This document shows, piece after piece, positions 1 through 5,380 of a DNA stretch of 10,776 bases. Position 1 is the first letter of the stretch. Every line of letters starts with the position of its first letter. This DNA comes from Streptomyces katrae. Its GTDB lineage: Bacteria > Actinomycetota > Actinomycetes > Streptomycetales > Streptomycetaceae. The translations under genes were made by a program, and so were the position numbers. The notes beneath the pieces were generated by a model, which did not search any database, had not been told where the DNA came from, and was given only the letters and a program-made list of their open reading frames with translations. The stretch lies in the NCBI RefSeq assembly GCF_000966975.1, contig NZ_JZWV01000730.1, positions 1 through 10,776 on the forward strand. The letters are read 5' to 3'.

Positions 1-196
1 CACCGGCCCCACGCCGGTCCCGGGCGGGGGGCGTGTTCGGCCGTTTCCCGGAATCCCTCCTTCACAGGTCACGACGACGGAGGCGACTGCGGGCTGCACT
101 CATGCGCTCACGAACGGTGACGAGAAATGGCGGTACGAACGGGCGTTCCCGCATCGGATGGGCAAGACTCGCGTCCGCTATCCGCAACGCCGACCC

Positions 197-202
197 GAGG
201 AG
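197..202 (+). promoter_or_regulatory. Ribosome binding site of the SSI-like gene
   Basis: GAGGAG lies 8 bases before the ATG at 211. It decides the start: the frame is open further upstream (to 127), but only the 211 ATG has a Shine-Dalgarno sequence and is followed directly by a signal peptide. Confidence 0.75.
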
Positions 203-210
203 TGTTCGAA

Positions 211-654
211 ATGCGGTCCATCACCAGGTGTCTGGGACTGGCTTCCGGAGCAATGGCGCTCACCGCCCTCACCGCCCTGGCCGGGACCGGAGCCGCCGAC
301 GCGGCACCGACCGGGACACAGACCCTGTACGCCCCCTCCGCGCTCGTCGTCAGCGTGACGGCCGGTCAGGACGCCGCCGCCGGGACCGTGCTGCGCGCGG
401 TGACCCTCGTGTGCGCGCCCCGCCCGGGCGGCACGCACCCCTCCCCGGCCGCGGCCTGCGCCGAGCTGAAGGCGAACGCCGCCTCGCTGGACGCGCTCGC
501 CGCCCCCCGCCCCGACTCCGCCTGCACCCGGGAGTGGAACCCGGTGACGGTCACCGCGGACGGGGTGTGGCAGGGCCGCCGGATGAGCTGGACCTACACC
601 TTCGGCAACCCCTGCGGGCTGCGCAGCAGCAGCGGCGTCCTCTTCGGCATCTGA
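211..654 (+). CDS. Secreted subtilisin-inhibitor-like (SSI family) protease inhibitor
   Basis: This 147-residue protein is a secreted serine protease inhibitor of the Streptomyces subtilisin inhibitor family, which blocks proteases outside the cell by presenting a rigid reactive-site loop. Residues 1-31 form a signal peptide: Arg at 2 and 6, a hydrophobic Ala/Leu core, and an ADA-like cleavage site before APTG. The mature part has four cysteines with exactly the family spacing: C68 and C83 (15 apart), C105 and C135 (30 apart). The segment DGVWQG (117-122) and the C-terminal VLFGI also match the family. By alignment with SSI (Cys71-Pro-Met73-Val74) the reactive bond is Arg107-Glu108. The P1 residue is therefore Arg, which by family knowledge points to trypsin-like targets, whereas SSI itself has Met. 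P2 is Thr rather than the common Pro. The gene is monocistronic and ends at a hairpin shared with the convergent GNAT gene. Confidence 0.93.
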   Translation: MRSITRCLGLASGAMALTALTALAGTGAADAAPTGTQTLYAPSALVVSVTAGQDAAAGTVLRAVTLVCAPRPGGTHPSPAAACAELKANAASLDALAAPRPDSACTREWNPVTVTADGVWQGRRMSWTYTFGNPCGLRSSSGVLFGI

Positions 655-688
655 GACCCCCCGCGGGCGGGTGACACCCCCGCGGGCC

Positions 689-720
689 GGCCGGGCGGCG
701 CCGCCGACCGCCGCCCGGCC
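689..720. terminator. Bidirectional GC hairpin between convergent genes
   Basis: A perfect 12-bp stem (GGCCGGGCGGCG at 689-700, CGCCGCCCGGCC at 709-720) encloses an 8-base loop. It lies between the stop of the SSI-like gene (654) and the stop of the GNAT gene (738), where a shared terminator is expected. There is no T-run, which is common for actinobacterial terminators. Confidence 0.7.
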
Positions 721-737
721 CCCTCGGCCCCGGCCCG

Positions 738-1580
738 TCAGCCCAGTTCGAGGCTGGTGACCCCGTACAGCCCGGACAGGTCCAGCTCGGGCGCCGGGCC
801 GGTGTACATACGGGCCGTCTCGAAGGCCGGGACCAGCCCCAGCCCGGTCGCCACGGCGGCCGCGGCCGGGTTCACGCCGGGCACGTCCACCGCCACCTCC
901 CCGCCGGGGGCGTGCCCGGCGAGCCGCCTCACCAGGGCGGCGGCCACCTCCGGCGTCGCCGCGTACAGGGGCCCGATCCGCGCGGCACCGCTGCAGGGGC
1001 GGATCACCCCGAGACCTTCGAGCCGCCCGTCGCGGACGGCGGCGAGGGCGGTGCGGCCGGGCAGGCCGGTCCAGGCGGACAGGAAGGCGTCGCGCGCCTC
1101 GGGGAAGAAGGCCCGGTCGTAGGCGGCGAGCGCGGCGAAGGGCAGGGAGGCCGCGTCCACGATCTCCACCGCGGAGTCCTCGCCGGGCCGCGGGACGCCC
1201 TCGTAGCGCATGTTCGTCCAGGCGGAACGGAACCCGGATTTGCGGTAGTTGTCCTGCTGCTCGACCACCCCGTCCAGGCCGACGAGCCGCCCCTTGAGGC
1301 GTTCCGTCCCGGCCCGCCACAGCTGGATCCCGTAGCCCTGGCCGCGCACGTCGGGGCGGGCGATGTAGAAACCGATGAACCCGAAGCCGCTGCCGTAGCG
1401 CACGGCGGAGATGCAGGCGACCGGCTCCCCGTCGAGCCGGCCGACGAGGAAGCCCTCCGGGTCGGCGACCGCGAAGGCGAAGCGGTCGCTGTCCCCCGGG
1501 TTCCAGCCCTCCTCATCGGCCCAGGTGCGCAGCATCTCCATGTCGGCGGCGCTCGCGCCGGTGATCTCGAAACGTGTCAT
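738..1580 (-). CDS. GNAT family N-acetyltransferase with C-terminal Acetyltransf_18-type domain
   Basis: This 280-residue protein is a GNAT acyltransferase, expected to move an acetyl group from acetyl-CoA to an amine. The N-terminal half (about 1-130) carries the GNAT fold. RPDVRGQGYG (75-84) is motif A, the pyrophosphate-binding loop, preceded by the strand GFGFIGFYIA. NYRKSGF (111-117) resembles the motif B region. Residues about 140-275 form a second domain like the one called Acetyltransf_18 (YitH/HolE type), with RPCSGAARIGPLYA (194-207) as its most typical stretch. The substrate cannot be read from the sequence. The ATG at 1580 lies 22 bases after the stop of the secreted-protein gene on the same strand, so the two are probably co-transcribed. 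No clear ribosome binding site precedes it, which suggests translational coupling. Confidence 0.88.
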   Translation of the reverse strand: MTRFEITGASAADMEMLRTWADEEGWNPGDSDRFAFAVADPEGFLVGRLDGEPVACISAVRYGSGFGFIGFYIARPDVRGQGYGIQLWRAGTERLKGRLVGLDGVVEQQDNYRKSGFRSAWTNMRYEGVPRPGEDSAVEIVDAASLPFAALAAYDRAFFPEARDAFLSAWTGLPGRTALAAVRDGRLEGLGVIRPCSGAARIGPLYAATPEVAAALVRRLAGHAPGGEVAVDVPGVNPAAAAVATGLGLVPAFETARMYTGPAPELDLSGLYGVTSLELG

Positions 1581-1602
1581 GCCGGCTGTTCTACCCCGGA
1601 AA

Positions 1603-2085
1603 TCACCCCGCGCAGATCACGTCGTCGAGGGTGATCGGACGGGAGTCCGTGCGGACGTAGGCGGTGAAGGTGTCGGTGACCCCGGAGGCCCAGGTGGTGG
1701 TGACCGTGGCCCAGCCGACGAACGCGGACGGCGCGGCGGTGGCCTGGCCGACGGTGATGGACTCCGGGGTGCCCGGACGGCAGAGCAGGACGTCGGTCTC
1801 CGGGCTGTGCGCCTGTTTGTCCTTGAGCAGCTGCGAGACCCGCTGGGCCCGGTCCTGTTCCGAGGGGCCGTGGCTGCCGTAGAAGGTCCGCAGGAAGCGG
1901 GTGATCTCCTCCGTGGTGTGCCTCTGGTACCAGCGGGGCTGCGGATCGTCCGGGATGTGCCTCTGGTGCCGGTGGGGATGCGGATCGGCGAGGGCGGCCG
2001 CCGGTGCCGACGACGCGACCAGGGGGATCAGGGCGGACACGGCGGCGAGCAGCAGGGCGCCGGAGCGGTGCGGGGTGAGCGTCAT
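1603..2085 (-). CDS. Small secreted protein of unknown function with a His-rich 13-residue duplication
   Basis: This is a 160-residue protein I do not recognise. Residues 1-33 are a signal peptide: MTLTPHRSG, a long hydrophobic Ala/Leu/Val run, then a PAAALA cleavage region. The mature chain begins with two tandem 13-residue units (34-46 and 47-59), both of the form DPxPxxxQRHxxx. The first is dense in His (H36, H38, H40, H43). Next come an amphipathic helix-like region (about 60-92, FLRTFYG then SQLLKDKQ) and a beta-rich end (about 108-158) finishing in LDDVICAG. C102 and C158 may form a disulfide. The compact helix-then-sheet layout could be NTF2-like, but that is a guess. The ATG at 2085 was chosen because the signal peptide starts there; the frame stays open far upstream in antisense to other genes. 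It leads the GNAT gene and diverges from the sirtuin gene. Confidence 0.8.
   Translation of the reverse strand: MTLTPHRSGALLLAAVSALIPLVASSAPAAALADPHPHRHQRHIPDDPQPRWYQRHTTEEITRFLRTFYGSHGPSEQDRAQRVSQLLKDKQAHSPETDVLLCRPGTPESITVGQATAAPSAFVGWATVTTTWASGVTDTFTAYVRTDSRPITLDDVICAG
1917..1994. repeat. Two tandem 39-bp units inside the secreted-protein gene
   Basis: Units 1917-1955 and 1956-1994 both begin TGTGCCTCTGGT on the plus strand and match at 31 of 39 positions. Each encodes one 13-residue DPxPxxxQRH unit. The duplication keeps the frame and lies directly after the signal peptide. Confidence 0.8.
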
Positions 2086-2235
2086 GTCCGGTATGTAACC
2101 GGCGGCCCGGCCGGTCTGCCGGGGGCGCGGCCGGTTCTCACTCCGCTGGGCGTGGAGATTCACCGCAGAAACGCCCCTCCGCTTGCGCCGACCGGCTCCG
2201 GCTGCTTCGCCGTCACGTCCTGGGGACGGAATTCG

Positions 2236-2271
2236 TTCGCGGGCCGGGCGGGTCCTGTCTAGGGTCGGCGC
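2236..2271 (+). promoter_or_regulatory. Probable leaderless promoter of the sirtuin gene
   Basis: The hexamer TAGGGT (2260-2265) fits the actinobacterial -10 pattern TANNNT and ends exactly 6 bases before the ATG at 2272, so transcription would start at or next to the A of the start codon. A weak -35 candidate, TTCGCG (2236-2241), sits 18 bases upstream of the -10. No Shine-Dalgarno sequence exists between them and the ATG, which agrees with a leaderless mRNA. Confidence 0.6.
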
Positions 2272-2994
2272 ATGGGGAAGCAGCTTGTCGCAGTGTTCAG
2301 CGGGGCCGGTATGTCCACCGACTCCGGGATTCCGGACTACCGGGGGCCGCAGGGCCTGTGGCGGCGCGATCCGGAGGCCGAGAAGCTCGTGACGTACGAG
2401 TACTACATGGCCGATCCGGAGGTCCGCCGCCGCTCCTGGCTCATGCGCGCCGAGATCGGGGCCCTCGGGGCCCGGCCCAACGCGGCGCACACCGCCGTGG
2501 CGGAACTGGAGCGGGCGGGCACCCCGGTGCGGGTGATCACGCAGAACGTGGACGGGCTGCACCAGCTCGCGGGGATGCCCGAGCGGAAGGTGTTCGAGCT
2601 GCACGGGACGGCCCGGTCGGTGGTGTGCACCGGCTGCCGTGCCCGCTCGGGGATGGACGAGGCCCTGGCCCGGGTCGCCGCCGGAGAGCCCGATCCGGCC
2701 TGTCCGGCCTGCGGGGGCATCCTCAAGGCGGCGACCGTGATGTTCGGGGAACGGCTGGATCCCGAGGTGCTCGCGCGGGCGGTGGCCGTGGCCAAGGGCT
2801 GCCAGGTCTTCATCGCCGTCGGGACGACCCTCCAGGTACAGCCCGCGGCCTCCCTCGCCGGGATGGCGGCCGAGGCCGGGGCACGGCTGATCATCGTGAA
2901 CGCGGAGGAGACTCCGTACGACTCCCTCGCCGCCGAGGTGATCCGCGAACCGATCGGCACCGCCCTCCCGGCCCTGCTGGCCCGGTTCGCCTAG
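2272..2994 (+). CDS. Sir2 family NAD-dependent protein deacylase (sirtuin)
   Basis: This 240-residue cytoplasmic enzyme removes acyl groups from lysine side chains using NAD+, releasing nicotinamide and O-acyl-ADP-ribose. All core motifs are visible: the NAD loop GAGMSTDSGIPDYRG (11-25), TQNVDGLH (90-97), the catalytic His in ELHG (H111), a zinc site CxxC...CxxC (C119, C122, C144, C147), VGTTLQVQPA (183-192) and VNAEE (209-213). The length is normal for a bacterial sirtuin. At the place where desuccinylating sirtuins have Tyr-x-x-Arg, this protein seems to have W56-x-x-R59, so acetyl preference over succinyl is a reasonable but untested guess. The gene is transcribed alone, diverges from the secreted-protein/GNAT pair, and overlaps the convergent VOC gene by the four bases of CTAG. 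Confidence 0.96.
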   Translation: MGKQLVAVFSGAGMSTDSGIPDYRGPQGLWRRDPEAEKLVTYEYYMADPEVRRRSWLMRAEIGALGARPNAAHTAVAELERAGTPVRVITQNVDGLHQLAGMPERKVFELHGTARSVVCTGCRARSGMDEALARVAAGEPDPACPACGGILKAATVMFGERLDPEVLARAVAVAKGCQVFIAVGTTLQVQPAASLAGMAAEAGARLIIVNAEETPYDSLAAEVIREPIGTALPALLARFA

Positions 2995-3500
2995 ACGCTC
3001 CCTTCTTCCTCCGGGGCCCCGCCCCCGTCGGCGGCCCGGCGCATGGCCGCCACGTCGAGTTTCTTCATCTTCAGCATCGCGGCGGTGGCGCGGGCCGCCC
3101 GGCCCGGGTCCGGGTCGCTGATCAGGTCGATGGCACCCGGCGGGATGACCTGCCAGGAGACCCCGAACCTGTCCTTGACCCAGCCGCAGGCCGACTCCTG
3201 CCCGCCGTCGCCGGTGAGCGCGGCGTAGTAGTGGTCCGCCTCGGCCTCGTCCGAGCAGTGGATCTGGAACGAGATGGCCTCGGTGAAGGGGAACTGGGGG
3301 CCGCCGTTGAGTCCGATGAACCTCTGGCCGTTGATCTCGAACTCGACGACCATCACCTCGCCGGCCGGGCCCGGGCCCGCCTCGGTGTAGCGGGCGGTGC
3401 GCAGGATCCGGCCGTCCTCGAAGACGGACAGGTAGTAGTCGGCGGCGGCCTCCGCGTCGCCGTCGAACCACAGGCACGTGGTGAAGCCCTTGCTGGTCAT
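2991..3500 (-). CDS. VOC family (PhnB-like, 3-demethylubiquinone methyltransferase-like) protein
   Basis: This 169-residue protein belongs to the vicinal-oxygen-chelate (glyoxalase/dioxygenase) superfamily, in the subgroup often labelled PhnB-like or 3-demethylubiquinone-9 3-methyltransferase-like. Despite that label, no methyltransferase motif is visible. Typical features are LWFDGDAEAAADYYLSVFED (10-29), the strand EVMVVEFEINGQRFIGLNGG (48-67), and WVKDRFGVSWQVIP (107-120) followed by a C-terminal helix with repeated Met/Lys (AMLKMKKLD). The last dozen residues are Gly/Glu-rich and probably disordered. The ATG at 3500 was chosen because GGAGG (plus strand 3509-3513) stands 8 bases upstream. 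A longer frame to 3584 would run through the palindrome at 3525-3554. The reaction is unknown. Confidence 0.9.
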   Translation of the reverse strand: MTSKGFTTCLWFDGDAEAAADYYLSVFEDGRILRTARYTEAGPGPAGEVMVVEFEINGQRFIGLNGGPQFPFTEAISFQIHCSDEAEADHYYAALTGDGGQESACGWVKDRFGVSWQVIPPGAIDLISDPDPGRAARATAAMLKMKKLDVAAMRRAADGGGAPEEEGSV

Positions 3501-3524
3501 GTCCGCTGCCTCCGGGCGGTGGGG

Positions 3525-3554
3525 GTGAGGGGAGGCCGGCCGGCCTCCCCTCAC
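3525..3554. promoter_or_regulatory. Perfect 30-base palindrome upstream of the VOC gene
   Basis: GTGAGGGGAGGCCGG (3525-3539) is followed without spacer by its exact reverse complement (3540-3554). It ends 24 bases before the VOC start codon, so it may be an operator for that gene or part of a compound terminator with the hairpin three bases further on. A zero-spacer palindrome cannot form a tight hairpin without opening its centre, which slightly favours a protein-binding site. Confidence 0.45.
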
Positions 3555-3557
3555 ATA

Positions 3558-3606
3558 CGGACCGGCCCCGCGCCCCGAACTCATCGGTGGGCGCGGGGCC
3601 GGTCCG
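3558..3606 (-). terminator. 18-bp-stem hairpin after the glycerophosphotransferase gene
   Basis: Arms 3558-3575 (CGGACCGGCCCCGCGCCC) and 3589-3606 are exact reverse complements around a 13-base loop. The hairpin lies 26 bases beyond the stop of the CDP-glycerol glycerophosphotransferase reading frame on the minus strand, the usual place for a rho-independent terminator. No T-run follows. Confidence 0.7.
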
Positions 3607-3631
3607 TCATTTCACCCGTTCGGGCTATCCG

Positions 3632-5113
3632 CTACTTGCCGAGCATCCGGTCGACGACCCGCTCCGCGGCGTGGCCGTCGTCCAGGTCGCAGAACTCGGC
3701 GCGGAACGCCGCCCGTGCCTCGGCGAACCGGGCGGCCACCGCGTCGGCGTCGCGGACGGCCTCGATCAGGCTCGCGGAGTCCTTCAGCAGCGGGCCGGGG
3801 GCCTTCTCCTCCAGGTCGAAGGTGAAGCCGCGCAGGGTGTCGCGGTAGTGCTCCAGGTCGTACGTGAACAGCAGGATCGGCTTGTCCGTCAGCGCGAAGT
3901 CGAAGACCGCGGAGGAGTAGTCCGAGATCAGTACGTCGGCGACGAGCAGCAGGTCCGTGGTGTCGGGCCAGCGGGACACGTCCAGGACGAACCCGTCGCG
4001 CACGCCGTCGCGGAGCTGCTCGCCCACCAGGTGGTGGCCGCGGACGAGCAGGACGTGGTCCTCGCCGAGCTCGCGGCGGGCCGCGTCCAGGTCGATCTGC
4101 AGGTCGAGCTTGTAGCCGCCGCTCCAGCCCTCGCGGTTCTCGCGCCAGGTCGGCAGGTACAGGACGACCTTCTTGCCCTCGGGCAGGCCGAGCCGGCGGC
4201 GGACCTCGGCGATCCGTTCCGCGTCGGGACGCACCAGCGCGTCGGTGCGGGGGCTGCCGGACTCGATGACCTCGCCCTCGTAGCCGAGGGCCCGCTTGAG
4301 GATGGGCGTGGCGTACGAGCTCGGGGAGGCGAGCAGCGTCCACTGGGCGCTGTCGTGCGCCAGCCCCTCCAGCACCTCGGGGCTGGTGTAGTAGTCGTGG
4401 ACGTAGTCGTAGCCGATCTGCTTGAGCGGCGTTCCGTGCCAGGTCTGGACGACGGTCTGGCCCGGGCGTCGGCGGAAGAACCTCGGCACGCTGTCGTTGA
4501 CCACGTAGTAGCGGGCGCGGGCCAGGACCTCCCAGGCCTCCAGGCTGTCGTACTGGACGGCGCGGGCGGTCGGCGGGACCTCGGCGCGGCCGTCGCGGAC
4601 CAGCCAGACGTGGTCCAGCTTCTCGCCCCGGCGCAGCAGTTCCTCGTGGATGGCGCGGGGCGCGTCGCCCGCGCCGTTGCCGCCGAAGGTGTCGTAGACG
4701 GCGAGGTCCTTGACCGGGAGCCGGCGCTGCGCCGGGTAGGTCTCGTCGCGGGCGACGCGCTGGGCGTAGCGGGAGCGGTCGTGCGGGCTCAGCAGCGGGT
4801 CGCTGACCAGCGCCATCCGGTCGTGGAAGCGGGCCTCGACGCGCATGCGGCGGCCGAGGACGGTGACCGGGTGGGGTCCGGTGTTCAGCGCGGGTGCGAT
4901 GAGCTGGACCGGGGCGCCGCGGTCGACGCCGAGCAGGCCCGCGGTGGTGCCGCCCTGGCTCGCCGGGCGCAGCGTGGGCCACCAGCGGCCCTGCGGGAGG
5001 GTGGTGCGGCCGGCGTAGGCCTCGGGGAGCACGGGCTCGAAGGAGGCTTCGAAGCGGTCCCCGTCGCGGGTGACGGGGTAGCTGAACTCGGTGCCGTACT
5101 GGTCGTGCAGCAC
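3632..5113 (-). CDS. CDP-glycerol:glycerophosphate glycerophosphotransferase half (TagF-like)
   Basis: This reading frame, 493 residues from a GTG at 5113, is the catalytic C-terminal part of the split gene. It belongs to the family that transfers glycerol phosphate from CDP-glycerol to a membrane-bound acceptor to build teichoic-acid-like wall polymers at the inner face of the membrane. Typical motifs are VYDTFGGNG, QTWHGTPLKQIGYD (starting at residue 223), YLPTWRENREGW (T at 322) and ISDYSSAVFDFALTDKPIL (starting at 396), followed by a C-terminal helical end. No transmembrane segment is visible. The GTG is only the first possible start after the upstream stop; it has no ribosome binding site, and the coherent protein continues upstream to about 5310. 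If the disruptions are real, this half is probably little translated. Confidence 0.8.
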   Translation of the reverse strand: MLHDQYGTEFSYPVTRDGDRFEASFEPVLPEAYAGRTTLPQGRWWPTLRPASQGGTTAGLLGVDRGAPVQLIAPALNTGPHPVTVLGRRMRVEARFHDRMALVSDPLLSPHDRSRYAQRVARDETYPAQRRLPVKDLAVYDTFGGNGAGDAPRAIHEELLRRGEKLDHVWLVRDGRAEVPPTARAVQYDSLEAWEVLARARYYVVNDSVPRFFRRRPGQTVVQTWHGTPLKQIGYDYVHDYYTSPEVLEGLAHDSAQWTLLASPSSYATPILKRALGYEGEVIESGSPRTDALVRPDAERIAEVRRRLGLPEGKKVVLYLPTWRENREGWSGGYKLDLQIDLDAARRELGEDHVLLVRGHHLVGEQLRDGVRDGFVLDVSRWPDTTDLLLVADVLISDYSSAVFDFALTDKPILLFTYDLEHYRDTLRGFTFDLEEKAPGPLLKDSASLIEAVRDADAVAARFAEARAAFRAEFCDLDDGHAAERVVDRMLGK

Positions 5114-5290
5114 GAGCTCGTACGGCTCGTCGGCGCTGCCGGCGGGGGCGTGGAAGGTGCCGCGCAGGGTCAGCGTGCCGTTCTCGGCGGAGACGGTGTC
5201 GACGAGCGGCGGGGAGGGCTGGACGGACAGGACGAGGTGGCCGCTCTTGGCGCGCTTGGCGAAGACGGCGAGGTCCGTGCCCTCGGCGGG

Positions 5291-5310
5291 GAGCGGTACG
5301 GAGCGGTACG
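5291..5310. repeat. Exact 10-bp tandem duplication that shifts the reading frame
   Basis: GAGCGGTACG at 5291-5300 is repeated exactly at 5301-5310. Ten bases change the frame by one. On the minus strand, a single copy would read Val-Pro-Leu-Pro-Ala-Glu-Gly in continuous frame. Confidence 0.9.
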
Positions 5311-5380
5311 GCCAGGCCGGTGAAGCCGCCGCGTTCGTCGTGGACGAGGGGGTGGCGGGTGCCGTCGGCGCGGACCACGG

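Noticed and set aside
178..1320. A 380-residue minus-strand frame covering the SSI and GNAT region
   Set aside because: It is almost entirely Arg/Gly/Ala/Pro and lies antisense to the SSI gene and in a wrong frame of the GNAT gene, both of which have strong family signatures.
3587..5323. A 578-residue open frame on the plus strand opposite the glycerophosphotransferase
   Set aside because: It is an antisense shadow produced by GC-rich codon bias: the protein is an Ala/Gly/Val/Arg-rich string without motifs, while the minus strand gives clear family motifs.
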